Positions 1 through 11,351 of a DNA stretch of 64,000 nt are shown one piece after another. The first letter of the stretch is position 1. Every line of letters begins with the position of its first letter. A program made the translations under genes and the position numbers. The stretch comes from Oopsacas minuta (lineage: Eukaryota; Porifera; Hexactinellida; Lyssacinosida; Leucopsacidae), in assembly GCA_024704765.1 (NCBI GenBank), contig JAKMXF010000022.1, positions 511,055 through 575,054 of the forward strand, read 5' to 3'. The notes beneath the pieces are model-generated. The model was not told where the DNA came from. It saw nothing but the letters and a program-made list of their open reading frames with translations, and searched no databases.

Positions 1-938
1 GCATCTTCAAAGTTTCCTGATATAGTCAATGCCTTAAACCATTCAAACTCTGGATCTGGATAACCATATGCATTGCAATTGAGAACGATACTCTCTCCCT
101 CAGTAACATTTCTAGATTCTGGAAAACTGTATATAGTTGCAGCTACGTGTTCTTCAACTAGAATCTCATTTGATACTTTGAACTTAGATTCACCATTAAT
201 ACTACAGAAAGAAAGAATACGGAATTGAATATTATCGCCAAGAGACAATCCACTTAGTGTATATGAATAAGATCCAGCTTTTTCATCTATAATGTTGAGA
301 ACCCGCTGTTCGAGATAAAGCCATTCGAGAGAGTTAGGTCCCTCTGATGAACTGCTCCAAAATCTGTAGGATATGTTGAAAAAGGTAAGGCAGTGTGGAC
401 CGTTGTGTGGGAACACTTCCCAGTTCAATATAACATCCCCTTGAGTTGGAGAAGACAGATCAAATGCAGACGGTTTAGGAGGCGATTTCTTTATATTCGC
501 ATCGTCAATAGGGGTTTGTGTTGAAGGATCAGTAGTATATACGTAAGTAGTGGATGCAGTATCAACAACAGTCACCAATGTAAAAGAGTTTCCTAAGGTA
601 CCTGGTAGTACGCAAGTAACGAGATAAGCTCCAGTAGCATTAAAAAATCCTGTCAACGTGGAGTTCTTCCATTCAGAATCGCCCTTAGATGGGCCTTGTG
701 TATTGGTTATATTGAAATTTTCGTTTGTATCGCTAATTATTGAATCTTGACTATAGATTTTGTAGTTCCATATGAAATCCACGTCTACATCTGTAAGAAT
801 TTTAAAGCTTAGACTGAATGGCTCATTAATCAATACTTCAAGAGTTCTCTCAGGAAAAATTTTTTCAGATCGTACAATGTCAAAAAGTGAAAACAGCTGA
901 AGCAATACAACCAAGAAGAAAGGTGGGATCAATTTCAT
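1..938 (-). CDS. 5' part of a secreted/membrane Ig-FN3 adhesion protein (runs off the window)
   Basis: The reverse strand is open from an ATG at 938 down to base 1 (312 codons), so the gene continues beyond the left edge. The first 24 residues form a signal peptide (MKLIPPFFLVVLLQLFSLF, then IVRS). Residues 25-140 look like an Ig-like beta-sandwich ending in an AYLVTC motif. Residues about 155-255 look like FN3: a PPKPSAFDL start, a W in ILNW, and a YSYTLSGLSLGDNIQFRI end. A second Ig domain begins with VTEGESIVLNC and WFK. Several N-x-S/T sites are present. This head fits a cell-adhesion or receptor protein with an exposed ectodomain, but with the C terminus missing it cannot be named. The ATG is chosen because it directly starts the signal peptide. 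Confidence 0.8.
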   Translation of the reverse strand, partial: MKLIPPFFLVVLLQLFSLFDIVRSEKIFPERTLEVLINEPFSLSFKILTDVDVDFIWNYKIYSQDSIISDTNENFNITNTQGPSKGDSEWKNSTLTGFFNATGAYLVTCVLPGTLGNSFTLVTVVDTASTTYVYTTDPSTQTPIDDANIKKSPPKPSAFDLSSPTQGDVILNWEVFPHNGPHCLTFFNISYRFWSSSSEGPNSLEWLYLEQRVLNIIDEKAGSYSYTLSGLSLGDNIQFRILSFCSINGESKFKVSNEILVEEHVAATIYSFPESRNVTEGESIVLNCNAYGYPDPEFEWFKALTISGNFED

Positions 939-1959
939 TTCAAGTTGGTTGATAAGTTCAGCTAAATTCAATACAACAAAAGATTACTACTGTCTGAATT
1001 AACAGTTTAATGTATTTATCATAATTTGTAGCAATTCTAGTACGCATATGACAGATTGAAGGCTGAATCAGTGTATTACAATTTTACGTCAATTTAATTG
1101 CTACGGGTTGAGAATCCTGATATTACCATAGCTCGCATGTTAATCGACAAACTGCCTCTTCGGCTGCGGGTGTATCAATAAACTGGCTTCATTTGCCAAT
1201 TAAACTCTCTCTATTTATTATGTATTGACACGCAACTAAGGATGCTTATAGAAGAGATGGCAACAAAGTTGAACAGCGAACTTTTCTAATCTATTCAAGA
1301 TAATATAAAGTTAAGTGGTTTCTAACCACAAATACCAATTAATTGTTCCAGTTGCTAGATAAGATAATATTTTACCTTCCCAGATTATTTATCTGTAAAG
1401 AATTATATGTGAACGTTTTCGTTTGTGTATGAATATACTTGGAGTACTCCAATGAGAAAAGATAGTGTATACCGGTTATAACACACCATGTAAAGGAAAC
1501 ATTCAATTCCTGTTATAACGAACTCGGATAAAACGAAATGCCCGATTATATCAAATCATCGAAATAAGTAAATTATTGTTATCCACCCTTTCTCTTGAAC
1601 TCAGGTCATATAAGTCATGTGAGAGTAATTTTGTGGTGAAAATTTCATCATTTATATTCAATTCATATTCAACTGAATTTAAATAATATGTGACAAAATA
1701 CTGATGGTCAAAAAATTGTCAAAACAATATAAAGATGATATGTTAAATTACAACATGAAGCGTATATTATAAGAATTCAGAATTGACCAGAAACCTGTCA
1801 TTACAAACAACTCAACTGCTAGACAATGACAAGGATTGTAGACTCATAGAAGAGTGGATCAATTTATTAATACAGTAGCACTAGTAGCCGCCGGATGCTA
1901 GCCCGGTATTCTCACGAGGAGCTAGTCGGTAGATAAGAAACCATATATAGTATACTAAC
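939..1959. other. Intergenic, no gene recognised
   Basis: AT-rich sequence upstream of the Ig/FN3 gene. I see no convincing coding exon or RNA gene. A short open stretch on the minus strand near 1130-1185 follows an AG and could be a terminal exon for the ankyrin-like exon at 1960-2388, but the supposed acceptor has no pyrimidine tract, so it is not called. Confidence 0.4.
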
Positions 1960-2388
1960 CTGTAGCTCATCCTTTCGTCTAAGTAACTGGTCCATAACAA
2001 AGAATCTGTTCAACTTAGAAGCATAGTGCAGCACATACATACCTGATTCGTCAGGTTTCTGCAGGAGTTGACTGAATGTTAGCTTATGTTCTCTCCAATA
2101 ATTCATTATGATATTCATGAAATCGCTTTGAGACCAATCTCTAACTGCTTGGAAGAGAGTAGTGGAGTCTAGTTCAGTAGGCACGACTGGAGGATCCAGT
2201 GCGGATTGAGAATGTATATCTTTCTGTTTTGGTTCCATATTTGAAAAGTAGTTAACAAGGGAATCAACTTTTCTAAGTGATTCTATGAATACTGCGCTAT
2301 CTATAGATGTAACTTGTATGCTAGAGTAAGTACTAGTAGATGACCTGCTTTCAGACAGTTCTACATTATCAACTGGTACAACCTGCAT
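1960..2388 (-). CDS. Putative exon of an ankyrin-like protein (fragment)
   Basis: The minus strand has an ATG at 2388 followed by 143 codons ending KDELQ at a clean donor (CAG then GTTAGT from 1959). The N-terminal half is Ser/Thr-rich and probably disordered. The C-terminal part (YVLHYASKLNRFFVMDQLL) has the spacing of an ankyrin repeat: an LHYA core followed by a helix. No matching downstream exon was found between 938 and 1960, so the gene is either incomplete, uses a short exon I cannot see, or is a relic. Function unknown. Confidence 0.4.
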
Positions 2389-4015
2389 GCTGGCTAGCGT
2401 ACGAGATATAAACCACTAGTCCTGAGTACATTAAACTAGTGTTAACTCCGACATATAGCAGTGGTCGGCGACTTGATTTAGGAGACACATTCACAAATTT
2501 AATATGTAATGACTAATGAGGGCCACACCTTAATCAATAGACAATATATCTTAGGAATTTCCATAATTAAAAGTCAAATTGTCATACTGCACACACAATG
2601 GCTTACGGCGCCACTGCCAACCACTAACCTAGTAAGATATTATAATATTTTTAGACATTTTGTTGGAGAAATATTTATGAATAAATAAATAATGTATATC
2701 CATACACTATTGAGAATAATAGACATTTTTATGATAAATAAATAAATAAATCAGGGTTTTTTGGGTGTGCCAACTTCTATCCTGGGGGGCTGTTTTCACC
2801 GAGTGTTTTTAAGAAATGGATAACTTCTATGGAGAGCGCCTCCTCCCCCACTTCGTTTTTTGGCAAAGCAAAACCGCACAAATGCAATTATATAGGAAAG
2901 CCTTTAATGTTCTGATAAAAGCTGATACATTTGATGAATTGACAAAATTATTTTATATCTTAGATAGGGAATGAACTGCTCTCTGGAATTTAAACCTTAT
3001 AAATAGCACAAACTGTGATTCAAATTAGGGGATTATAATTCTTAACAAATTTAATAGAGATTATAAGTTTTCAAAGATTAACCTTGGGGAACTGTAGAAA
3101 GGTAATTACAAATACTAATTTCTGGGGAATCTGCTTAGTAAATAATTCGATTGTAATCAGATCGATTTTGACATCAAGCTAATTAATAATTTAAAGAATT
3201 AGAGCTCTTAGTGCTGAATAAAGTGAATAGAATCCCAACCACCAATTAACGGATTAAGAATGCAGCAGTACGGCTTGTTTGATAAGAGCAAATTTAACAC
3301 ATTATGATAAAGAAATCAGGTTTCTCAATGTGCCATAACGACTAGATACGATTATTCTATTCAAATAGTATTCTATGGGTTTAGGAGTCATGATGAGACT
3401 TAGTGTAATGTCTAGATTCCTTAGTACCTCTAGAATCAGTGTCAGAATCAGCACAAACTCGTCATCAATGAATAATTAATTATTTATCAGTGATGTCTAC
3501 CATATGGGACATATTGTTGTCTCATTAGTAATCATAAATTATCAAAAGAGATCTGACACAAAGTATATGTGTAAAACCAAAATTAACTGTATTCTAGGAA
3601 GCTAACCGAATAGGGCGGGGAAATGTGTGATTTTATGACGTCAAAAAGGTGCTAAAATTTCGTTTTGGGTGCCGGAATTTGTTAAAACGAAGAAGTAAAC
3701 TTTTAGTTTTTCTTCTCATAATGAACGTATAACTACAGCCGTAATCGGTTATGACTGATAGAATTGTATTTAGAGAATGGTAAGGAAAATAATATTTGTT
3801 ATTGGGATATACAGGAGATATGATAGGGATAGAGAATTAGAGGTAGGGATCCACCGAAAAAATGGCAATAATTATTCGATCGTATGTTGCAATGTATAAC
3901 CACGTTACTTATGGTTATATATTATGTTTTAAGTTTTTCTGAAGAATAAATTTAATTTATTAAGCGGAAAAATCGATTTTCCTAAACATTTAATGAAGAT
4001 CCTGAATGCCTATTC

Positions 4016-4055
<40 letters not shown>

Positions 4056-4478
4056 GCATAAGTTTGTTAAAAAATTATGCGATTTCGCGAATGGTTAAAA
4101 CGATAGGTTATGATAAATTTCAACAAGAGTAATGATTGGCAAAATTCAAGAAATTCTACAGATTCCACCTAATTGCAACGATTTGTAAAAATAACCCATC
4201 ATTAAACTTAACTAACGACAGAATGACCATATGTGAATGCAGATAATAATCAAATATTAATTAACCATTTTCTTACAATTACAAGTCTATTATTTCTATT
4301 TGAATGCGAATAAGAAAAGGGAAATGGACAGAAGTAGTTATTTGGGAAAATTTTGTGAAGAGTAACTGCTATCAGGTAGACATAAAATTCTGAAATATTG
4401 CCTAGACAAATAGCTTGGTATTTAGCTATCAGTAAATTTACAAATTATATAGAAATATTTTTTGACACTTAAGAATTA
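2389..4478. other. Intergenic, AT-rich, with a TTG microsatellite
   Basis: About 2 kb without a recognisable gene. It holds a pair of similar AT-rich segments near 2650-2690 and 2720-2752 (AGACATTTT followed by runs of AAATAAATA) and a TTG microsatellite at 4016-4056. No coding exon or structured RNA is recognised. Confidence 0.5.
4016..4056. repeat. (TTG)n microsatellite
   Basis: A perfect run of about 13 TTG/CAA units, 41 bp. It lies in intergenic DNA downstream of PRPF31 and is not in a reading frame of any called gene. Confidence 0.97.
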
Positions 4479-6954
4479 TTATTTAGTATGTTTAGAAACA
4501 GGCCTGGGTTTGAGAAAACTGAACTCAGTCTCTGTAGAAAAATATCTACCAGTCTCTCCTTGCTTCTTTTCCGCGGAATTAGGATTATAGATCTCAATAC
4601 CTTGAATAGGAGTGAATGCTATTGATGACGTAGTACCAGACACTTGTCTTACAGTTGATCTCCCTCCTGAGTATATCTGTTGCTGTCTCTGAATCTCTTT
4701 TTGTAGTTTCTTAGAAATGGTAATCTACATACAGAATATGATAACAGAAGCTAGTAGCGTATTTCTAAGGGGCTATAAACCTCAATTATTGCAAGGCAGT
4801 GTTAGCAAACTGTGAAAGTGTGTTACATTGCATAGGGCACCCTTTTTCACCTATGTACTCCCGATACCAATTTTAACAAATTCTGTGAACTCCTCCCATA
4901 GACTGCATTGAGATCATGCGGACCACCAAGGACGACACCCAAGTTGACAACCCCTGGCGTAGGGGATGAGAGAGAGGTCAAGATTAAATACGATAAACAT
5001 TATTTTATTATAGAAAAGAGCATATTTACCTGATTTCTTGAAGTTACAGCTGGACCTCTCACTCTACCTGTGTTCTCCTTCCGTCCTAGAGTTCCCACCC
5101 CAAATCCTAAATCAGTTTGATAAACATCTTCCTCAATCTGTCCAAACACAATCCGGTTACTCTGTTTCCTAACTTCAGTCAGAGCGTGTTTCTCCTTCAA
5201 GCGGCGAATTCGTTTCCCTCCTCTCTTCTTTCTGGGAGCATCGTCTGGTTTAGGGAGAGGCTTAATGTTCTTAACTGGAGCAGGCTCTTGGAGTTTATCA
5301 ATTTTCTTTCTAACTTCAGCTAGAATACCCTGACCTTCTTCTCCAGTGGGACTACCAAAATAAGAAATTCAATAAAACTACAATCCATACTTTAATTCGT
5401 GCATAAATACGTAAAAGAAAAGTACATACAGTAAATGCAAAATACGATAAATAGTAAGAGAATGTGTAGATTTACTAAGCGAAATAGTTAAAAGCTCACA
5501 CACTTTGCAATACATATTTAAAATTAGAACATGACTCATATAAATTACAGAATACGAAATACTTTTAATATGAGTTTGCAATAAGCTAATGAGTAATGGT
5601 TTATACTTTCATTATTATTAGTACATTATTATTAGTACATACCAGGCGTGAAAAGTGTCCAGTCTAGCTGCAATAGTGCACTTAGCTGCTATTATTCTAA
5701 CAGCCTTCATTTTGACGTCATCTGACACGCTCTGCACTAACTCAGAGAAATACAGGAATCCAGAGTGAGGTAGTACTGAAGTTACTGAGAACCCAGCTAA
5801 CACCTTTTTCTGTGCTCCCAGTAGCTGAACATTACAAGCTGGCATCTTAGCCAGAGGGTGCAGTCCTCCAGCCACACCCACTAGCTTAGCTGCTATAGAC
5901 GGACCTGTAGAGACGAGAGAGCATTATAATAATAATAAGGAAAATTGTCCAATCGATAATAAGGTATAAAGTAGACTATATTTTAAAGGAACTGATATCA
6001 TATCGGTAGATTTCAGGGAGTTAATTGAAATTATGGTGATCATGAACTCCCATAAATATTCTACAAAATTCAAGCGCGTACTAACATATTATCTCGAATA
6101 GTAGTTGAGCGTTCTTTTTAGATCCTGTGTGCTACTATTCGAGTAAATAATATATCCATAATTATTATGAATATTTGGTTAAACCCTACAATAAATAAAC
6201 TGCTTCTCACCAATAATAGAGGACAAATTAGGAGCAATAAGATTCATATAGGACTCTACAAACTCTAGAATCAGTCTGTATGAGTCTGTCAGCTCCTCAG
6301 CAGTAGCACACGCTTCTAATACATTGTCTAGCTCAGAATCTGATAGAGGTTTCCCCTGTGTAGTGGAAGCAGCTACACTTACAATCATGATGGTAGCTGG
6401 AGCTAGTATTTCTGAGAGATCAGTCTTCGTAACTTCAAGATGATTCCGTAATCTCTCTACAGTCCTCATGTAGTCAATAGATTTGTGTACTAGTTGTTCT
6501 AACTCTGGGAATCTCAACGAGTAGAGATCTCTTACCAGTCTGTGTACCATGTTAATCTAAGAGACATTAATTCAAAATCATTCCAGTATATAAATCTAAC
6601 AAACATTACTTCGTTATCAATCTCCACTAGAATTGCATTACAGTCCACAATCAGTTTGTACTGGGGACTATCAGATGATAGTCCACCTGAACTAGCTAGT
6701 ATATCTTCTACTGTTCTCTCTTGATTCATATACTGATGCTCTATGCTAGAGAGGATTAGCTTCAAACGGTCTGAATGCGCTACACGAGCTATGTATTGAA
6801 CTGTATTACTCTTGTCTTTCTGTCCGAATTGTAACTGTAAGTCCTTTAGCGTTGATTCATTCTCATTGAGAGGGGTGATATCATTATCAGGTAACTCACT
6901 TGGTGATAACTCGTCTTCATCTAAATCATTCAGAAGTTCTTCTGCTAGAGACAT
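4479..6954 (-). CDS. PRPF31: PRPF31, U4/U6 snRNP Prp31 splicing factor (5 exons)
   Basis: Exons on the minus strand are 6954-6610, 6556-6211, 5904-5643, 5351-5030 and 4724-4479. All junctions are GT-AG and in phase, giving 506 residues (human about 499). The protein begins MSLAEELLNDL, close to human MSLADELL. It carries the Prp31/NOP domain with ASTTQG, SFIAPNLS-like and MGVAGGL-like segments, KMPACN, VLPHSG and AAKCT. A basic KKRGGKRIRR stretch follows, then the Prp31 C-terminal domain with ALTEVRKQSNRIVFGQIEED and SSIAFTPIQGIEI. Family knowledge: Prp31 binds 15.5K and U4 snRNA and bridges to U5 for tri-snRNP assembly in the nucleus. Intron 1 is 53 bp; the others are about 300 bp. The last 25 residues differ from human, as is usual. 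Confidence 0.97.
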
Positions 6955-7522
6955 GCTGAGATTTTAGAATAATATAACTTTATATTCTCTTAATAAATTT
7001 CAGGGATCGTTCAAGTCCAGAATCCGGCAATAACCGATACTCTTACAGTCAACTCTCGTTATATCGAAGTTTAAGGCTGCGATAATAGTTCGATATGACC
7101 GAAGAAATTTTTGTAACTTTGACGGTTTGGGAAATATTGTACAATTCCAATTCCATCGATATACGTATGTTGATATTTTGATATATCCGCGTTCGATGTA
7201 ACGGGGGAGTTAACCATAATTAGCCAGGGTTAAAGCTCTTTAGAATACAATGGATTTGGACATTCTTGACTTCGATTTACTAAACACAATTTTAACAATG
7301 AAATTCAACGATCAGCCTCATAAAGATTCTAACAAGTACAAGTGTGGTTATCCCTATAAATGCTGCGCCCTATGAAATGGCATAACACCATTCCTGTGGA
7401 TCTAAGAAGTACATACATTTAATAGTTTAAATATTGGGTATAAAACCGTTTATAAATAATACAATAGATACAAATAGCCTGTACAATAACAAGTGTTCGG
7501 GTTGCTAAGACCAGATAAGTTA
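6955..7522. other. Intergenic containing a pogo-like MITE
   Basis: Spacer between the PRPF31 start and the ANKRD45 stop. The only structure seen is the MITE at 7046-7216, annotated separately. Confidence 0.6.
7046..7216. mobile_element. pogo/Tigger-like MITE, copy 1
   Basis: A 171 bp element that starts CAGTCAACTCTCGTTATAT next to a TA (7044-7045) and ends ATGTAACGGGGGAGTTAACCA followed by TA (7217-7218). The ends are imperfect inverted repeats. The interior contains TTTGACGGTTTGGGA, also found in the copy at 48957-49124. Such ends and TA flanks are typical of pogo/Tigger derivatives. No coding capacity. Confidence 0.75.
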
Positions 7523-8170
7523 TCAAACTTGTTCTAACGGTTGTACTTTCTCTAAAACTGTGTTTAGTTTAGATTTGAAATCATTTCTTTGTTCAGTAAC
7601 ATCCAAAAGATTAGCAGAGATATAATTAGCTTCTAACCAGCTGTTTTTCTCATCACAAACCTTGGTTATACGAGTCTTTTCTTCTTTAGAAAGCTTCCCA
7701 GTGAAATTCTCAGGTGTGAGCACTATGCTACGTGCATAACTTATCTCATCTCTAAATTTTTGTTGAAAAGCTAGAAATTTGAAGAACTTGAGAACTTCTT
7801 CCTGGCCATATCGTTGTGCTATATCTTCTGCAGTTTCTCCATACACAGTCTTAGCCTTAAGGTTAGCTCCCAATCTTACCAGTGCTCTCATAGCAGGCAC
7901 TACTCCCCAACAAGCAGCCATGTGTGCTGCAGTATACCCTGTAGTACTACAGCTAGTGACGTCAGTCCCAGCAGTGACAAGTAAATCAATGAACTGAGCG
8001 CGACCAGGGATGAGACATGCAGCCTTGAGAGGTTCCACAAGATATCTACTGTTCTTAAGTAAAGTGACATAAGCATTATCTTGAGACTCTTGTGTCAATA
8101 GGAGAGATAGATCTTCAAGTTTATTGTCTTCTATCAACTTCACTAACTCATCAATTAATTCTTCAGACAT
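7523..8170 (-). CDS. ANKRD45: ANKRD45-like ankyrin repeat protein
   Basis: Single-exon ORF of 215 residues. Ankyrin repeats occupy about residues 45-135: LKAACLIPGRAQFIDLL, then GYTAAHMAACWG, then YGETAEDIAQRYGQEEVL. The C-terminal region keeps an ANKRD45-like pattern: GKLSKEEKTRITKVCDEKN, then SWLEAN, then a helical EQRNDFKSKLNTVLEKV. Human ANKRD45 is about 266-282 residues with the same order. ANKRD45 is linked to cilia and cell proliferation in vertebrates; a similar role here is inferred. The orthology call rests on the conserved C-terminal helix, since ankyrin repeats alone are not diagnostic. Confidence 0.8.
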   Translation of the reverse strand: MSEELIDELVKLIEDNKLEDLSLLLTQESQDNAYVTLLKNSRYLVEPLKAACLIPGRAQFIDLLVTAGTDVTSCSTTGYTAAHMAACWGVVPAMRALVRLGANLKAKTVYGETAEDIAQRYGQEEVLKFFKFLAFQQKFRDEISYARSIVLTPENFTGKLSKEEKTRITKVCDEKNSWLEANYISANLLDVTEQRNDFKSKLNTVLEKVQPLEQV

Positions 8171-8361
8171 TCTATTCTAAGCAATAGATATAAATTTGTA
8201 CTAACAATTTGATACACAAAGTTTGCATTATTCCAGGCTATTCAGATAAATACTACTATGTAGCTATATACGAACATTAATTGAAGTTTCAAACAATAGC
8301 TAAACGAAATATTGTAATTATAATATAAACTAATGATAATAACGTGAAGGGTCTGTGTAAA

Positions 8362-10647
8362 CTATTTCTCGATGAATTCATTTCTAAACTTAACAAAGTT
8401 ACAATTGAGTAGACTACTCTCTTTTCTGAGTTTCGCTGCATCTTGTTTCAGGACTTCAAGTGCATTTCTCTCTTCATCTAACTCAAATGATTTCTGTTTC
8501 AGTTTAACTACTCCTCCATCAAATTCTCTCAAAAGTCCCTGGATCAATTGATCCAAATCTCTCCTGAATAGGGCACTACAGCCTGACACAAGAGATGGTT
8601 GAATATTGTGTAATTCTCTTTCCAGCCGACTGACTAACTGAGCTCTTAACAATCCTAGTTTCGCTTCTTCATTGAATAATGACCAATCGGCTAAGCCTAG
8701 TGTTGCTAAACCTCCTCCGCTAACAAGGATAAATTTCCAACTAGTCACCTTCTGTACAAGAAAAGTTATAGATAAAGCAGTTGCTATAGTAACGGCAGGA
8801 ATGCTGAGAGGCCCTCTGTATATCATTGAAGAAAATCCTGCAGGGAGGGTTCTAACGACAGAAGAGCATATGGAGAATAAACCAATCCTATTCAAGAAAG
8901 GGGCGAGTCGAACAGGACTTAAAATAAAATGGTATTCCAAGTCAGGTTTGAAATCTTGTAAAAGGTGAGCACAGTCTGGACGCATTTCTGTTTTGAAATT
9001 TACAAATTGCGCGTTTTGCACTGATTCCTGTCCCAGCAAGTCCATAGACATTCTCCTGTCTATAGGAGCGATGATTTTACTGGTGATGTCATGAGTAACT
9101 TTATGGAAAAACTCAGTAAGCTGAGTGGAAGACTCATTGTTGAGTTTCTGAGTCAGCTGATTATCAATGAAGTCAATGAGACCAGTTTGGAAATGTTCAG
9201 CTTGTTCTGAAGAGAAATTTTGTTCAAACCTGTCTGCCAGCTGAGATAAACTGAGGCGTTCTCTGCGGCAGATATCACATACAATATTCCTCGCCTGAAT
9301 TAGAAGAGGACCGGCCTCTCCTTCTTGCACCTGTATCAGTTCCAATCTTCTCTCCTCCATTAGGCGTAAACTTTCGCGACATTCTGTTTGATCTCTCAGG
9401 AGAGCTTTGAGATGGTCTTCAGCTTGTTGCTCAATTTCCCGCATCAGCTGTTCCAAACTATCCACAACCTCTACTCCCTTTTGAATGTGTTTTGAGAACT
9501 TTGTCCTAACAGCTGAAGTACTCAAACATTCCAGAAGTTTCAATTCGAAACGTTCAAACTCAAATTTCCTCTCCACAGCCAGATTATCTACACTTGATAT
9601 CTGTTTAACCGAAGTTCTCCTCTCTACTGCTTCTTTCCCAGACACAAAATAAATTCTCTCTTTAGCAGTAAATAAATCAACTGATTTCAGTTCCTTAACT
9701 AAGAATTCCTGACATCTTTCTATATGTTGATGACGTATCTTAGCAGCTTCTTTAGTAGCAGCTGGCATATCCCATCTATTGTTAAGAACGAATATATTAG
9801 GAGAACTGAGTCTCTCAGCTACTGTAGAGAAGAATCTCTTCTCTGCTCGCATCAATGTAGATTCAGAATTAGCTACTAGTACGAACACATCAGCATCAAG
9901 ACAGTGCTTATCAATCCAATCATCTGTATAGTCATCTATGTCAATTCCAGGACTGTCAACAAGTTCTACGTCATATCTAAGCAGCTCACAATGCTCTTTC
10001 GGCCAGTGTACCCTCACTATACTTCCTGCATCTAGTTTGTCATCTTGTAAGGCATTAACCAGCTGATCTACTGAGGTAAGAGGGAGTTTCTCGCCCTTGT
10101 CACTTGGACCAACCAACTCCATATACCCCTCTCTCTCCTCTGACCCCACTACACTACAGAAACAGCATGTGGTATGTCCAAATCCGCTCGGTAACACTTG
10201 TTCACGTAGCATCGCGTTGATACACGTGCTCTTGCCGTTACTAGTACGTCCGAAAAATACAATCTTCATTTGTCTTCGTGAAATAATATCTTTTATTCCT
10301 GCAGCTTGTGATACCCATTCACTCACAACTTTAGTGTTATCATCCACCAGCTGTATCAACAAGTCTCCTTTGATTTTAGGGTGTCGTCTCTGAGTAGAGA
10401 GGAAGTGCTCTGACTGTTTGAGTGAGTCTATGAGAGTTGAAAATATGTTTAAAGCTTTAGACTTAACTTGAGCAAATCTCTCAAGAGGTCTAGCTTCATG
10501 CAAAGAAGGTAGCATGTGTTCATGAATAGTTATAGATTTTGTGAGAGGGAACACGCCACCCTTGGTTGATGTGGGGCTAGAAAGTGGCAGGGACTGGTCC
10601 AGGAGGTCCATTGAGGCCATAAGATAAAATGCTAAAGTAAACTTCAA
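8362..10647 (-). CDS. MFN: Mitofusin, outer mitochondrial membrane fusion GTPase
   Basis: Single-exon ORF of 761 residues, matching the family length (human about 740-757). The dynamin-type GTPase has G1 GRTSNGKST (residues about 133-141), a G2 threonine in GHTTCC, G3 DSPG (about 230) and G4 NRWD (about 292). Helical bundle and heptad regions follow. A hydrophobic hairpin at about 590-665 (IPAVTIATALSITFLVQ, then FILVSGGGLATLGLADW) is the membrane anchor, and a C-terminal coiled coil (about 700-755) is HR2. Family knowledge: mitofusins tether and fuse outer mitochondrial membranes by GTP-driven dimerisation. The true start may be the second Met (MASMDLLD, residue 11) because the first ten residues are hydrophobic. 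MFN1 and MFN2 cannot be distinguished in such a lineage. Confidence 0.95.
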   Translation of the reverse strand: MKFTLAFYLMASMDLLDQSLPLSSPTSTKGGVFPLTKSITIHEHMLPSLHEARPLERFAQVKSKALNIFSTLIDSLKQSEHFLSTQRRHPKIKGDLLIQLVDDNTKVVSEWVSQAAGIKDIISRRQMKIVFFGRTSNGKSTCINAMLREQVLPSGFGHTTCCFCSVVGSEEREGYMELVGPSDKGEKLPLTSVDQLVNALQDDKLDAGSIVRVHWPKEHCELLRYDVELVDSPGIDIDDYTDDWIDKHCLDADVFVLVANSESTLMRAEKRFFSTVAERLSSPNIFVLNNRWDMPAATKEAAKIRHQHIERCQEFLVKELKSVDLFTAKERIYFVSGKEAVERRTSVKQISSVDNLAVERKFEFERFELKLLECLSTSAVRTKFSKHIQKGVEVVDSLEQLMREIEQQAEDHLKALLRDQTECRESLRLMEERRLELIQVQEGEAGPLLIQARNIVCDICRRERLSLSQLADRFEQNFSSEQAEHFQTGLIDFIDNQLTQKLNNESSTQLTEFFHKVTHDITSKIIAPIDRRMSMDLLGQESVQNAQFVNFKTEMRPDCAHLLQDFKPDLEYHFILSPVRLAPFLNRIGLFSICSSVVRTLPAGFSSMIYRGPLSIPAVTIATALSITFLVQKVTSWKFILVSGGGLATLGLADWSLFNEEAKLGLLRAQLVSRLERELHNIQPSLVSGCSALFRRDLDQLIQGLLREFDGGVVKLKQKSFELDEERNALEVLKQDAAKLRKESSLLNCNFVKFRNEFIEK

Positions 10648-11351
10648 AGTAGAAACAGTAGACAGATAAATTGTCTGAATATATTATTACTTGTATTTAC
10701 GTATGATTAGTACAAACAAAATCATCATAGTGGTAGAGATCTAGGCTTAAACAGATCTGAGCTTACACAGGACGATACATGACGGGAAAATAGATGACTT
10801 GAAATTCATTGTAGAGACAATTAGTGACAAGACAATTATTCGTGTCAGGACAATTGGTTGCAAGTAATATTTGCTTAAATAATATCTACGCAACGGAACA
10901 TACTCCTATATTAGAGATGCGATAGAGCTCCACATCTGCATCTGTGGAAAGGGAAATCTCATTGAAGTCCAATCCCTCATTCAAAAATCAATCAAATTCA
11001 TATTCACCCATTACAGTATTTAGTTTTCTAACAAATTCGAAAGTACATATAAATAAGATGAGTATGTCCTATAATTATTACGATTTCTTAGTTGAATAAT
11101 AGAGAAATGCCACGTAATGGGGAAGACACCGTTTAAGAGTTAAATTGGAGAAATGGCAAACTTTCTCCAATACCTCATCACTTGTATCTACTCTGTATCC
11201 TATATCATATGATAAAATTAATCATGGCAAATATCAATTATAATAATTTATAAGATTGAATTTAATTGTATTCTATAAACTTACGAAGAAATGTTGTTTT
11301 TAGTTTTATTGAAATAGTAAAGCAGAACAGCTTCATAGTAGAAGATTTAAA
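10648..11351. other. Intergenic, no gene recognised
   Basis: About 700 bp between the mitofusin start and the FANCD2 stop. Both genes are on the minus strand, so this holds the mitofusin promoter and the FANCD2 3' end. AT-rich; no repeat or RNA recognised. Confidence 0.5.

Noticed and set aside
2458-2624. Possible hAT-like MITE (CAGTGGTCGGC ... GCCAACCACT)
   Set aside because: The ends are only loosely inverted and no target duplication was found.
4800-4980. Possible intronic snoRNA in PRPF31 intron 4
   Set aside because: No convincing box C/D or H/ACA pattern. The CAGGGGTTGTCAAC end near 4950 instead hints at an old transposon fragment, and no partner end was confirmed.
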